From Dermacoccus abyssi (GTDB taxonomy: Bacteria > Actinomycetota > Actinomycetes > Actinomycetales > Dermatophilaceae), in assembly GCF_034541975.1 (NCBI RefSeq), contig NZ_JAVYJM010000001.1: a stretch of 64,000 nt of DNA, one strand, 5' to 3'. Shown here piece after piece: positions 17,537 through 26,448 of the stretch (its first letter is position 1; the number at the start of each line of letters is the position of its first letter). The translations under genes were made by a program, and so were the position numbers. The notes beneath the pieces are model-generated. The model ran no database searches and was not told the origin of the DNA. It saw only the letters and a list, made by a program, of their open reading frames with translations.

Positions 17537-19207
17537 ATGCCCGACGTTCCCAACCCGATGAACCCCTACGGGGGCCGCGACGACGACGACCGCGACGAGA
17601 ACCGGAACAACGGAGACGGTCTCGAGGACATGCTGCGCAATCTCATGGGCGGCACCCCCGACGCTGGCATGGTCGACGCCCTGCGCCAGATGGGTCTGGG
17701 CAACATCGACCTTGCTCAGCTCGGCATGATGCAGGCCCAGTTCCAGGCCATGATGAGCGGCGACACCGGTTCTGCTTTCAACGAGCGCATGGCCGGTGAC
17801 GTGGCCCGCCGCGTCGTCGCCGCTGAAGGTGACCCGAGCGTCCCCGCCTCGACGCAGAGCGATGTCGCCCAGGTGGCGCAGGTCGCCAACCTGTGGCTCG
17901 ACGCCGTCACAGACTTCGCCGCGCCGAGCGCCCGCCCCCGCGCTCTGTCACGCAGCGAGTGGATCGAAGCGACGATGCCCACGTGGCGCAAGGTCGTCGA
18001 GCCGGTGGCCACCGGCGTCGGCAACGCCGTCTCCGACGCGATGATGAAACAGCTCGGTCAGATGGACGCCGGCGACCTCTCCCAGCTCGGCATCCCCGAG
18101 GGCATGCTGCCCGCGGGCTTCGACATCTCGAGCCTGTCGTCGCAGATGACGCCGATGCTCAAGCAGATGAGCAGTTCGATGTTCGGCATGCAGGTCGGCC
18201 AGGCCATCGGCGCTCTGGCCGGAGAAACAGTCACCGGCACCGAGGTTGGCCTGCCGCTCGTCACGCCGAACGCGGTGACGATCCTGCCCGGCAACGTCGC
18301 GTCGTTCGCCGACGGCCTTGGGGTCGACGCCGGAGAGGTGCACCTCTACCTCGCCGTGCGCGAAGCAGCCCGCGTCCGCCTCTACGAGCGTGTGCCGTGG
18401 TTGGGCGCCGCCCTCATCGCAGCCGTGCAGAGCTACGCCGGCGACATCCGCATCGACACCGAGGCCATCGAGGAGAAAGTGCGCGACATCGACCCCTCCG
18501 ACGCCGAGGCGATGCAGGAGGCCCTCGCCGGCAACCTGTTCTCCCCCGAGCCGTCGCCGGAGCAGAAGCGCGCCCTCGCCCACCTCGAGACGCTGCTCGC
18601 GCTCGTCGAGGGCTGGGTCGACGTCGTCACCGACGAGGCCGTGCGCAGCCACCTGCCCAACGCCGCGGCCCTCTCCGAGGCCGTGCGCCGCCGTCGCGCG
18701 TCGGCCGGCCCGGCCGAGAAGACGTTCAGCTCACTCGTCGGGCTCGAACTGCGTCCGCGCCAGATGCGCGAGGCCGCCGACCTGTGGCGCAAGCTCGCCG
18801 AGGCGTCCGACGCGGCCACGCGTGACGAGGCGTGGGGTCACCCCGACTTCATCCCGACCGCGGACGACATCGCCGACCCGGAGGGCTACATCGCCAAGCG
18901 CACCGGCGCCGAGGTGGCCGAGCCCGAGCGTGACGCCATGGACGACGAACTCGAAGCGCTGCTCACGCAGGGGCGCGCCGAGTGGGACGCCGACCGCGCC
19001 GATGACGCTCCTGGCGCGTCCACCGCCGGCGCGACCTCCGAAACGCCGGACTCCGGCGACACGAAGGCCGGCGACCCCGACGCGCGGCCGAGCGGCGACG
19101 CCTCGGACCCGCGTCACGGTGCGGCAGAGAACCGCTCCGAGGGTGACGAAGACAAGGACGACGACGGAGACGACGCGCCTTCGGGTCCGTCCGACTCCGA
19201 GAAGTGA
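17537..19207 (+). CDS. DUF2342 (zinc-dependent metalloprotease-type) protein
   Basis: 556 residues. The family is annotated as a putative hydrolase/zinc-dependent metalloprotease. Seen: Asp/Asn-rich N-terminus, LRQMGLGNIDLAQLGMMQAQ, the core GMQVGQAIGALAGETVTG and HLYLAVREAARVRLY, TLLALVEGWVDVV, and an acidic, low-complexity tail. No HEXXH motif is present; where relatives have REAAH this protein has REAAR, so metal binding is doubtful. Start: ATG 17537, nine bases after GGAGG. Its GTGA overlap with the NUDIX gene makes a two-gene unit. Confidence 0.85.
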   Translation: MPDVPNPMNPYGGRDDDDRDENRNNGDGLEDMLRNLMGGTPDAGMVDALRQMGLGNIDLAQLGMMQAQFQAMMSGDTGSAFNERMAGDVARRVVAAEGDPSVPASTQSDVAQVAQVANLWLDAVTDFAAPSARPRALSRSEWIEATMPTWRKVVEPVATGVGNAVSDAMMKQLGQMDAGDLSQLGIPEGMLPAGFDISSLSSQMTPMLKQMSSSMFGMQVGQAIGALAGETVTGTEVGLPLVTPNAVTILPGNVASFADGLGVDAGEVHLYLAVREAARVRLYERVPWLGAALIAAVQSYAGDIRIDTEAIEEKVRDIDPSDAEAMQEALAGNLFSPEPSPEQKRALAHLETLLALVEGWVDVVTDEAVRSHLPNAAALSEAVRRRRASAGPAEKTFSSLVGLELRPRQMREAADLWRKLAEASDAATRDEAWGHPDFIPTADDIADPEGYIAKRTGAEVAEPERDAMDDELEALLTQGRAEWDADRADDAPGASTAGATSETPDSGDTKAGDPDARPSGDASDPRHGAAENRSEGDEDKDDDGDDAPSGPSDSEK

Positions 19208-19794
19208 GCCCCGCCCACCAGGCAGAGCCCATGCCGGAGGCGTTCGCGCTCCTGCGCGACGACGCCCGCGCTGCGCTCACGGCGTGGCAGGCGCCGACTG
19301 ACGCCTTGGAGGCGACGCGAGCGCGGATGCTCGACGTCCTCGAAGCCGAGCCGCAGTGCATGTGGCGCCACGGCGTGCGAACGCACTTCACGGCGTCACT
19401 CGTCGTACTCGACGCGTCGCTCGAACACGTGGCGTTGACGCTGCACGGCAAGGCGAAGCGGTGGTTCCAGTTCGGCGGGCACCTCGAAGCAGGCGACGCG
19501 AGCGTCCGCGACGCGGCGGCCCGCGAGGGGCGTGAGGAGTCAGGTCTCGGGGATCTCCTCGTGAGTACCGACCTCGTCCAGGTCGACGCGCACGCGTTGC
19601 CGCCCGTCTTCGACTGGTGCCGTGAACACCTCGACCTGCGCTACGCCGCGATCGCCCGGAGCGGCGACCTCGTCATGAGTGACGAGTCGGACGACGTGCG
19701 GTGGTGGCCGGTCTACGCGTTGCCTGAGGGTACGGAGGAATCCCTCGTCGAATCGATCCACCTGGCACGCGAGAACCTCTCCGCCCGAACCTGA
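19204..19794 (+). CDS. NUDIX hydrolase
   Basis: 196 residues. A complete Nudix box lies in the middle: G-H-L-E-A-G-D with RDAAAREGREESG, giving the G-x5-E-x7-R-E-x-x-E-E-x-G-x pattern needed for Mg binding and pyrophosphate hydrolysis. The substrate is open. The GTG start shares bases with the DUF2342 stop, so it is coupled. A hairpin at 19811-19845 ends the unit. Confidence 0.88.
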   Translation: MSPAHQAEPMPEAFALLRDDARAALTAWQAPTDALEATRARMLDVLEAEPQCMWRHGVRTHFTASLVVLDASLEHVALTLHGKAKRWFQFGGHLEAGDASVRDAAAREGREESGLGDLLVSTDLVQVDAHALPPVFDWCREHLDLRYAAIARSGDLVMSDESDDVRWWPVYALPEGTEESLVESIHLARENLSART

Positions 19795-19810
19795 TTCGCC
19801 GACACGAAGC

Positions 19811-19845
19811 TCAGCCCGCCACCTCACGCGGAGGTGGCGGGCTGA
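19811..19845. terminator. Bidirectional terminator hairpin
   Basis: A 15-base inverted repeat (TCAGCCCGCCACCTC / GAGGTGGCGGGCTGA) sits between the convergent NUDIX and nitronate monooxygenase genes. Confidence 0.7.
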
Positions 19846-19858
19846 TGCGTTCGGGGCG

Positions 19859-20845
19859 TCAGCTGTGCGCCTCGGCATCGAGAGAGAAGGTCGCCGTGAG
19901 CCGGCGCAGGATGTTCTCCGCCTCGGCGACCGTACGCGTCACGATCTCGCCGGCGGGGACGATGTCGTGGATGAGGCCCTGCACCATGCCCGCCGTCCAG
20001 ATACCGGCCTCGAGGTCGCCGTCCTCGTAGACCCTCTTGCCGCGCGAACCGGCAACGAGATCGCGAACGTCGGCGAATTCGCCTCCGTCCTCGAGGATCT
20101 GGACGACCTCGCGACTGATGCTGTTGCTCGCCACACGGGCCGTGTTGCGCAGCGGGCGGAAGATGAGTTCGGTGTCGCGCTCCGTGGCGTCGACGATCGC
20201 CTTCTTCACGCCGTCGGCGATGGGCGACTCGGTCGTGCACATGAACCGGGTGCCCATGTTGACGCCGTGCGCGCCGAGGGAGAGCGCCGCCGCGAGCCCG
20301 CGTCCGTCGGCGAAACCGCCCGAGGCGATGAACGGAATGCTGAGCGCGTCGGCGGTGGCGGGTACGAGCACGAGCCCCGTCACGTCGTCCTCGCCGGGGT
20401 GGCCCGCACACTCGAAGCCGTCGATGCTCACCGCGTCGACACCGATGCGCTCCGCCTTGAGCGCGTGCCGCACGCTCGTGCACTTGTGCACGACGCGGAT
20501 GCCAGCGTCCTTCAGCTTGGGCATGAACGGCTCGGGGTTGGCGCCGGCCGTCTCGAGGATCGTCACGCCGGATTCGATGATCGCGTCGAGGTACTCCTCG
20601 TACGGCGGCGGGTTGATGCTCGGCAGGATCGTGAGGTTGACGCCGAACGGCCTGTCCGTGAGTTCACGCGCGGCCTCGATCTCCCGGACGAGCTCGGCCG
20701 GCGTCGGCTGGGTGAGGGCGGTGATGATGCCGAGGCCACCGGCCTCGGAGACCGCAGCTGCGAGGGGCGCCCGTCCGACGAACATCATGCCGCCCTGAAC
20801 CACCGGGTGCTCGATGCCCAGAAGCTCGGTGAACCGTGTACGCAT
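19859..20845 (-). CDS. Nitronate monooxygenase (2-nitropropane dioxygenase-like)
   Basis: 328 residues, FMN-dependent TIM barrel. Seen: HPVVQGGMMFVGRAPLAAAV at the N-terminus, GGLGIITAL, the FMN-phosphate site IASGGFADGRGLAAALSLGA with MGTRFM, and DGFECAGHPGEDD containing the His of the catalytic loop. Known reaction: oxidation of toxic nitronates such as propionate-3-nitronate. The start is ATG 20845 with AGAGGA ten bases upstream; longer frames upstream look non-coding. Confidence 0.88.
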   Translation of the reverse strand: MRTRFTELLGIEHPVVQGGMMFVGRAPLAAAVSEAGGLGIITALTQPTPAELVREIEAARELTDRPFGVNLTILPSINPPPYEEYLDAIIESGVTILETAGANPEPFMPKLKDAGIRVVHKCTSVRHALKAERIGVDAVSIDGFECAGHPGEDDVTGLVLVPATADALSIPFIASGGFADGRGLAAALSLGAHGVNMGTRFMCTTESPIADGVKKAIVDATERDTELIFRPLRNTARVASNSISREVVQILEDGGEFADVRDLVAGSRGKRVYEDGDLEAGIWTAGMVQGLIHDIVPAGEIVTRTVAEAENILRRLTATFSLDAEAHS

Positions 20846-20986
20846 GCTTAGCAATTCCTCTCGTCGGGTACGTGCCCCCAGCGTGCCGGAAAGCCGCGAC
20901 CCACGAGGGTGAAGCCGGACGGTTTGGTCGACGCTGCCCACGACCCGAGATGCCCCGGGCGAGCTCTGAGCCCCGGGAGGAAGTGG

Positions 20987-21634
20987 TCAGCGCACGACCG
21001 AGGGCGCGTCGTCACCGGGCGACGACGTCGCGTGGGCATCGGTCGCGGCTCGCTCACTGTTGTCGTCGTCAAGGCCGTGCTGAGGCAGCGCATCGGCGGT
21101 GCGGCGTGCTCCGAACGACGCCCCCGCGAGGTACGCCTGCGCCACATCGTGTTTCGGGTCGGCGCGAACGATGGTCTGGAACGCCACGCCGTGACCGCGT
21201 TCCACGAGGTGCGCCACCTCGTGCAGGAGCACGGCGTCGACGACGTAGGCGGGCATACCCACGATGGCGTCGGACAGGCGAATCGAACCGTCGGCGGGTG
21301 AGCAGGAGGCCCAGCGGCTCGTCATGTTCGAGACCCACCGCACCGACGAGGGGACCGGCGCGCCGGGAACGTACGTGCGGCTGAGCTGTGTCGCACGCTC
21401 CATGAGGGCGTCGTCGTTGCGCGCCGAGCGGCTCTTGCGCGTCACTCGCCGGACGAGATCCTCGACGGCGCGCCGCTCCTCCCGCGCCGACATCGAAGCA
21501 GGCGCCAACACGACGACGACACCGTCCTCGAAGCGCGCCTGAATGGTGCGCTTACGGCGGCTGCTACGGCGAATCTCCACGGGCTGGTCGTCGATCGTGA
21601 GGTGGGTGGGGCGCCGATCGCTCGAGCTGGTCAT
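20987..21634 (-). CDS. M48/YgjP-type metallopeptidase (DUF45)
   Basis: 215 residues. Zinc protease signature HEVAHLVERGHG contains HExxH plus the third ligand region, preceded by SRWASCSPADGSIRLSD, the hallmark of YgjP/WrbI-type DUF45 proteins. No signal peptide, so cytoplasmic. The ATG at 21634 (MTSSSD) was chosen because upstream codons are not conserved; no clear ribosome site is seen. In relatives it lies beside ThiF-like, WhiB and UvrD genes, as here. Confidence 0.85.
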   Translation of the reverse strand: MTSSSDRRPTHLTIDDQPVEIRRSSRRKRTIQARFEDGVVVVLAPASMSAREERRAVEDLVRRVTRKSRSARNDDALMERATQLSRTYVPGAPVPSSVRWVSNMTSRWASCSPADGSIRLSDAIVGMPAYVVDAVLLHEVAHLVERGHGVAFQTIVRADPKHDVAQAYLAGASFGARRTADALPQHGLDDDNSERAATDAHATSSPGDDAPSVVR

Positions 21635-21789
21635 GACGTGAACGCTAGTGGAGAGTGCTGACAACGCTCCGGCTCCTGTCCACAACCGCGACGGCTGTGG
21701 ACAACGGCGGACTCGCTTCCCGACACGCGAGGCACGCTGAGTCGACTAAGCCACGCCCAGGAGACGGTGGCCAGGCAAGAGGAGCGAGC

Positions 21790-22452
21790 ATGTCCCAGCC
21801 CAGCGGCACGACCCCTACCCCGCACGTCGCCGAACGGCGAGCCCTGCGCCACCTCGTGCCCGAGGACCCCGAGCGCTCGAGGCGCGCACCGGACGCGGCC
21901 GTCCGCGCGTGGCACGAGTTTGCCGAATCACTCGCCGCTCCCGTCCGGCGACCGTGCCGCGTTCTCGTCACCGGCCCCGATGCTCTCGTGCGCCCCGTCG
22001 TCTCCGTCGTGGCCGGCCTCGTCGACGCCGTCGGCGAGTGGGACGGACGGCGTCCCGTGCCCGCCCCCGACCTGCTCATCGGCGCTCTGCCGTGGCGCTA
22101 CGAAGCGATCGGGGACGTGCCCGATCTGCCGGGGCCGTTGATCGGGCCTCGACCGGCCGTCCTTCCTCTGGCCTTCACCTCACGCACCGTCACGGTCGGC
22201 CCCGTCGCGGGCGCCGGTGGGCCGTGTCCCGACTGCGTCCACCCCGCCTTCGCCGCGGCAACAGTCAGACCGGAGACTCCGGTCGCTCCGGCGCTGCACG
22301 CCTTCGCTGCCGGGGCCGCCGGCCTGTTCGTCCGCTCGTTCACGGCGTCGAACGTCAACGCCCTTTCGATGAGCCTGACCTTCGACATCGCGGCGCCTCA
22401 GGTGGAGCACCGCCTCTGGTCGTGCACCGCCTCGTGCCGCCGGGCGGCCTGA
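21790..22452 (+). CDS. ThiF/cyclodehydratase-related CxxC protein
   Basis: 220 residues. The C-terminal half resembles the zinc-cysteine part of ThiF/TOMM cyclodehydratase-like proteins: GPCPDCVHPAF and the last residues LWSCTASCRRAA form two C-x2/3-C pairs. The N-terminal part has VLVTGPDALVRPVVSVVA but no complete Rossmann ATP site (no GxGGxG, no Arg finger), so an adenylation activity is unlikely. Family position between the DUF45 protease and whiB7/uvrD2 is conserved in actinobacteria, where longer ThiF proteins occupy it. This may be a shortened member. The function is unknown. Confidence 0.55.
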   Translation: MSQPSGTTPTPHVAERRALRHLVPEDPERSRRAPDAAVRAWHEFAESLAAPVRRPCRVLVTGPDALVRPVVSVVAGLVDAVGEWDGRRPVPAPDLLIGALPWRYEAIGDVPDLPGPLIGPRPAVLPLAFTSRTVTVGPVAGAGGPCPDCVHPAFAAATVRPETPVAPALHAFAAGAAGLFVRSFTASNVNALSMSLTFDIAAPQVEHRLWSCTASCRRAA

Positions 22453-22493
22453 GCCCGCTCGGACGCAGACCGCCGCGGTCACCGGTGACGACA

Positions 22494-22769
22494 TCACGCC
22501 GCGTTCTTGCGGGGGCGGCCGCGCGGACGCTTGCGCGGCACGACCACGCCGCGCTCGAACAGCTCACCGCCCCAGACACCCCACGGTTCCTCGCGCTCCT
22601 TGGCACCGGCCAGGCACGCCCGCACGACGGGGCAGGTGCTGCACAGAGCCTTGGCGAACTCGACGTCGGCAGGCTGCTGCGCGAACCACAGTTCCGGGTC
22701 GGCGGTGGCGCAGGGAGTCTCTACCTGGGCCACCGCCACGGGTATGAGGTCTTCGAACAATGCGGTCAT
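22494..22769 (-). CDS. whiB7: WhiB7-type redox-responsive transcription factor
   Basis: 91 residues. Four cysteines (20, 43, 46, 52) bind the [4Fe-4S] cluster; GVWGGE at 64-69 is the turn that contacts the sigma factor; RPRGRPRK at 81-88 is an AT-hook, which among WhiB proteins marks WhiB7. Known role: with SigA, activates intrinsic antibiotic-resistance genes at promoters with an AT-rich stretch upstream of -35. The neighbour is uvrD2, as in mycobacteria. A ~500-base leader with a uORF and a hairpin precedes it, pointing to control by translation-coupled attenuation. Confidence 0.88.
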   Translation of the reverse strand: MTALFEDLIPVAVAQVETPCATADPELWFAQQPADVEFAKALCSTCPVVRACLAGAKEREEPWGVWGGELFERGVVVPRKRPRGRPRKNAA

Positions 22770-22864
22770 GGTGTTCCTCGCTTCACGGATGACGCCCGCT
22801 CATCGGGCGATGTGTCTCGGGCGGGTCCACCGGCTCGACGTGTCGACATCTCATCGACACGAAA

Positions 22865-22900
22865 GAAGCCGCGGACCCGGGTTTCGGATCTCGCGGCTTC
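22865..22900 (-). promoter_or_regulatory. Attenuator-like hairpin in the whiB7 leader
   Basis: GAAGCCGCG and CGCGGCTTC arms nine bases long enclose a partly paired core and are followed by TTTCGTGT on the minus strand. It lies 22 bases past the uORF stop and about 95 bases before the whiB7 ATG. A short palindrome (CTTCGAAG) just before the stem could form a competing structure. This is the layout of the known whiB7/wblC attenuators, where slow uORF translation prevents termination. Confidence 0.6.
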
Positions 22901-22921
22901 GCTTCGAAGGCTGATGTGTGA

Positions 22922-23164
22922 CTACACCAGACCCCCGAGCGGATGCGGGGAGAACCGAGAAAGGTGGGGACGACGCTTGCCGAAGCCGCGCGCACCGGCC
23001 GAAGCGATGTTCGGCTTCTGTGCGGCGACGACGCCGGTGCGCTCAGCGCCGGCGTGGCCCAGGGCAGACGGGTATCCCGAAAGATCGAAGGTGAAACCCG
23101 TACCGCAGGCCTGGCGGGCAGCGCGCAGGGAGGCGGACGACGTCATCGTGGTGATGATGTCCAT
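22922..23164 (-). CDS. Leader peptide (uORF) of whiB7
   Basis: 80 codons from ATG 23164 with a strong ribosome site (GGGAGGT, five bases before the start) to TAG 22922. The peptide begins MDIITTMTSSASLRAARQAC and ends LSRFSPHPLGGLV; it has no recognised domain. It is in the leader between the candidate whiB7 promoter and the hairpin. Inferred role: a sensor whose translation by inhibited ribosomes opens the attenuator. It may instead encode a small protein with its own role. Confidence 0.5.
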   Translation of the reverse strand: MDIITTMTSSASLRAARQACGTGFTFDLSGYPSALGHAGAERTGVVAAQKPNIASAGARGFGKRRPHLSRFSPHPLGGLV

Positions 23165-23253
23165 GAGGCACCTCCCTGGCCGGTCCGCTCGGCGAGCGGA
23201 GCTTTCTCGGTTCTACTCACGCGAATGCGAGGCATCCGCCGTGATGTGAGAAC

Positions 23254-23294
23254 ACAGTAGTCGGGCCGTCGAGAAGCGGGCAACCGAATTAAAG
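23254..23294 (-). promoter_or_regulatory. Candidate WhiB7-type promoter of the whiB7 leader
   Basis: Minus strand: -35 TTGCCC (23283-23278), 18-base spacer, -10 TACTGT (23259-23254). An A/T-rich run (CTTTAATTC) lies directly upstream of the -35, unusual in this GC-rich DNA, and is the known position of the WhiB7 AT-hook contact. This suggests autoregulation. Confidence 0.5.
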
Positions 23295-23324
23295 GGGAGA
23301 TTTCTCGCGGCCCCGAAATCCGCG

Positions 23325-25469
23325 TCAGGCCGGGTCGAACTCCCCGAACGCGCTCGGCGATTCGACCTCTGCCTCCGGGTCGGCGCCGGCGAGGACTGCG
23401 AGCACGGACGCGCCGTATTTCGTCACCTTCGAGGTGCCCACACCGGAGATGGCACGCAGCCCCGCCGGCGTCGTCGGACGCGTCTCGGCGATGGCGACGA
23501 GCGTCGCATCGGTGAAGATGACGAAGGCTGGCACCTTGTCGCGCTGCGCGGCGCCACGTCGCCACGTCTTGAGCGCCTCGAACTGCCCCTCGTCGTAGGT
23601 GGCCGGGCATTCGGAGCAGCGCCCGATCTTGCGCTCGGCGGCCGTGTCGAGATCGCGGCCACAGGTGCGGCACTTCGCCGCCTTGAGCGGCTTGCTCGTC
23701 CGGGTGCTGCGAGCGCCCGGACGGCGCGCAGCGGCCGCTCCTTCCAGTACCGAACCGGTGCCGTCGAGGAAACGGGACGGCGAACGGGTGGCCCGTCCGC
23801 CCTCGTGACGGGCCAGGGCGAAGCTCAGGGAGAGGTTCTTGCGTGCTCGCGTGATGCCGACGTACATGAGGCGTCGTTCCTCCTCGATCGCCTCGGGCGT
23901 CGTGGCCATCATGATCGGCAGCAGCCCGTCGCTCGCACCGGCGAAGAAGACCGAATCCCACTCCAGCCCCTTGGCCGAGTGCAGGGAGGCGAGCGTGATG
24001 CCCTCGACCTTCGGCGCGTGTTGTTCCGCGGCCCGACGGTCGAGTTCGGAGACGAACTGACGCACCTGGGCCCCGGGCACGGTGCGCGCGACGTCCTTGC
24101 TCAGTTCCACGAGCGACTGCAGCGATTCCCACCGCTCGCGGGTGGCCCCGGCAGCCGGCGGATGTGGCGACCACCCGGCGCCCATGAGGACGTCGGCGAC
24201 GGTGTCGGGCAGGGGCTTGGAGCCGTCGTCGCTACGCGCTGCACCGCGCAGCAGGAGGATGCCCCGACGGACCTCCTCACGGTTGAAGTACCGCTCGCCC
24301 CCGCGGATCTGGTACGGCACGCCGGCATCCGCGAGTGCCGTCTCGAAGGCCTCGGACTGTGCGTTGGTGCGGAAGAGGATGGCGATGGTGCTCGGCTTCT
24401 CCCCTGCCTTGAGGAGGGCGCGGATGTCCTCCACGACGCCGCGCGCCTCGGCCGCATCGTCGGGGTAGGTGACGAGGCGCGGCGTCGTGCCGGACCCGCG
24501 CTGGGCCTGGAGCGTCACGCTGCCGAACGCGCGGTCGGCCTTCTTCATCACCTCGTTGGCGAGCGTGACGATCTGCGGCGTCGAGCGATAGTTGCGCACG
24601 AGTTCGACGCGCTTCGCGCCCTCGAACTTCGACGCGAACGTGCGCAGATGACTGGGCGATGCGCCGGTGAACGAGTAGATCGTCTGGGCCGGGTCGCCCA
24701 CGACGCACAGGTCCTTGCGCTCGCCGAGCCACAGCGACAGCAGATGCTGCTGGACGGCGTTGACGTCCTGGTACTCGTCGACGATGAAGTGGCGATACTG
24801 ATCGCGCACGGTGCGGGCGATGTCCTCGCGCTCGGCGAGGATGCCGGTCATGAGCAGCAGCACGTCCTCGAAGTCGATGACGTTGCGCGCGGACTTCACG
24901 TCCTCGTACGCGTCGAGGAGCCGCGCCATGGCCGTCAGGTCGAGGTCGGCCGGCTGACGGCCGGCTCGTCGAGCCGCGACGGGGTAGGTCTCCGGAGTGA
25001 GCATCGAGACCTTGGCCCACTCGATCTCGGAGGCCACGTCACGCAGTGCAGTGCGGTCCATCTGCAGGCGCAGGCGCCCGGCCGCCTCGCCGACGATGCT
25101 GCCCTTCGTCTTGATCACCTCGGGGGCGCCTCCACCGATGGCCTGGGGCCAGAAGTACTGCAGTTGCTTGAGTGCCGCCGAGTGAAAGGTGCGGGCCACG
25201 ACCTGCGGGACGCCGAGATCGCGCAGTCGCGTGCGCATCTCACCGGCCGCGCGGGCCGTGAACGTGACCGCCAGGGTGCGCTGGCCGACGAGCGCACCGG
25301 AGTGGACACCGTAGGCGATGCGGTGTGTGATGGCGCGGGTCTTGCCGGTGCCCGCACCCGCGAGCACGACCATGGGGCCGAGCGGGTTCGCGGCCACCTC
25401 GCGCTGCCCCGGGTCGAGCCCTTCGAGCACCGCGTCGGCATCCATCGTCCCTGGGGAGACGGAGCTCAC
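23325..25469 (-). CDS. uvrD2: ATP-dependent DNA helicase UvrD2
   Basis: 714 residues. SF1A helicase: Walker A AGAGTGKT near residue 38, GRTFHS-like VARTFHSAAL, Walker B VDEYQDVNAVQQ, QTIYSFTGA, VELVRNYRSTPQ, and motif VI YVGITRARKNL. The C-terminus has a tetracysteine zinc element (CRTCG then CSECP) and an HRDC domain (GLRAISGVGTSKVTKYG), the actinobacterial UvrD2 layout. Known role: 3'-5' unwinding in DNA repair; essential in M. tuberculosis. Start: GTG 25469 with AGGGGG six bases upstream, overlapping the nudC stop; ATG 25445 is an alternative. Confidence 0.92.
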   Translation of the reverse strand: MSSVSPGTMDADAVLEGLDPGQREVAANPLGPMVVLAGAGTGKTRAITHRIAYGVHSGALVGQRTLAVTFTARAAGEMRTRLRDLGVPQVVARTFHSAALKQLQYFWPQAIGGGAPEVIKTKGSIVGEAAGRLRLQMDRTALRDVASEIEWAKVSMLTPETYPVAARRAGRQPADLDLTAMARLLDAYEDVKSARNVIDFEDVLLLMTGILAEREDIARTVRDQYRHFIVDEYQDVNAVQQHLLSLWLGERKDLCVVGDPAQTIYSFTGASPSHLRTFASKFEGAKRVELVRNYRSTPQIVTLANEVMKKADRAFGSVTLQAQRGSGTTPRLVTYPDDAAEARGVVEDIRALLKAGEKPSTIAILFRTNAQSEAFETALADAGVPYQIRGGERYFNREEVRRGILLLRGAARSDDGSKPLPDTVADVLMGAGWSPHPPAAGATRERWESLQSLVELSKDVARTVPGAQVRQFVSELDRRAAEQHAPKVEGITLASLHSAKGLEWDSVFFAGASDGLLPIMMATTPEAIEEERRLMYVGITRARKNLSLSFALARHEGGRATRSPSRFLDGTGSVLEGAAAARRPGARSTRTSKPLKAAKCRTCGRDLDTAAERKIGRCSECPATYDEGQFEALKTWRRGAAQRDKVPAFVIFTDATLVAIAETRPTTPAGLRAISGVGTSKVTKYGASVLAVLAGADPEAEVESPSAFGEFDPA

Positions 25470-26437
25470 GCGCTGCCCCCTTCGACGCCGTCGGGCAGCT
25501 CGGCGCCGTACCAGTGCTCGATGAGGGAGCGGGCGATCGAGATGCGCCCCGGCAACCGCAGCGTGCCCTCGGCGAGGCCGCGATCGACGTCGGCGCGCGA
25601 ATACCAGCCGATCTCCTCGATCTCGCCGTCCTCCGGGGTCAGCGCTGTCGTGCGAGCCGTGGCGACGAAACCGACCATGAGCGAGGCCGGGAACGGCCAC
25701 GGCTGGTTACCGAGATAGCGCACGTCGTCGACGACGACGCCGGACTCCTCGAAGGTCTCCCGTGCGACGGCGGCCTCGAACGATTCGCCGGGTTCGACGA
25801 AGCCCGCGAGCACCGAGCGGTGCGGGCCCTTCCAGCGCGGCCCCCGGGCGAGCAGGATGCGCTCGTCGTCCCGGCCCTCACCGGGGTGGACGACGGCCAT
25901 GATGACGGCGGGATCGGTGCGCGGGAAGTGCGACGACCCGTCGTTCGGGCAGTAGCGCACCCATCCCGCCTGACGCGGCAGCGTGGCGCCACCGCAACGC
26001 GGGCAGTGCCCGTGCGTGGCGTGCCAGTGCGAGAGCGCAACGGCCGTCGTCAGGGCCGCCAGGTCGTCGTGGTCGAGGTCGAGGGCCACATGACGGAGCG
26101 TGAGCAGATCCTCGCGGGAGTCGTCGGCGGGGCGCAGAAGCGCGAGGCGAGCAGACTCACCCGCGCGCCCCAGGTAGAGCACGACACCCTCGTTCTCGTA
26201 CCAGTCGAGGTCGGCTGCGGAGGGCGCCCGCCACCCGAGCGCACGCCCGTCCAGCGCCGTGCGGTCACCGAAGACCTCGAGCACCTTCGTCGAGGCGTCC
26301 TGCAGCAGACCCCGGACGAAACCGTGCCCGGCGCGGGCCGCTGCGTCACGGTCGATCTCCGACGACGCAAGCAGGAGATTCGGCAAAGAAGGCGTGGCGT
26401 CGGGCATGCCTCCCAGCGTAGGCGGCGGGTCCGACAT
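25466..26437 (-). CDS. nudC: NAD+ diphosphatase NudC
   Basis: 323 residues. Zinc-ribbon region CPRCGGATLPRQAGW ... RYCPNDGSSHFPR, then TDPAVIM and the Nudix box GFVEPGESFEAAVARETFEESG, followed by NQPWPFPAS, a slight variant of the SQPWPFPxS motif that defines NADH pyrophosphatases. The last zinc cysteine is missing (CPND), which is common in actinobacteria. Reaction: NAD(H) to NMN(H) and AMP, and removal of NAD caps from RNA. It is coupled to uvrD2 by a four-base overlap. The start is uncertain: ATG 26437 or ATG 26407. Confidence 0.9.
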   Translation of the reverse strand: MSDPPPTLGGMPDATPSLPNLLLASSEIDRDAAARAGHGFVRGLLQDASTKVLEVFGDRTALDGRALGWRAPSAADLDWYENEGVVLYLGRAGESARLALLRPADDSREDLLTLRHVALDLDHDDLAALTTAVALSHWHATHGHCPRCGGATLPRQAGWVRYCPNDGSSHFPRTDPAVIMAVVHPGEGRDDERILLARGPRWKGPHRSVLAGFVEPGESFEAAVARETFEESGVVVDDVRYLGNQPWPFPASLMVGFVATARTTALTPEDGEIEEIGWYSRADVDRGLAEGTLRLPGRISIARSLIEHWYGAELPDGVEGGSA

Positions 26438-26448
26438 ACGGTGAAGGG

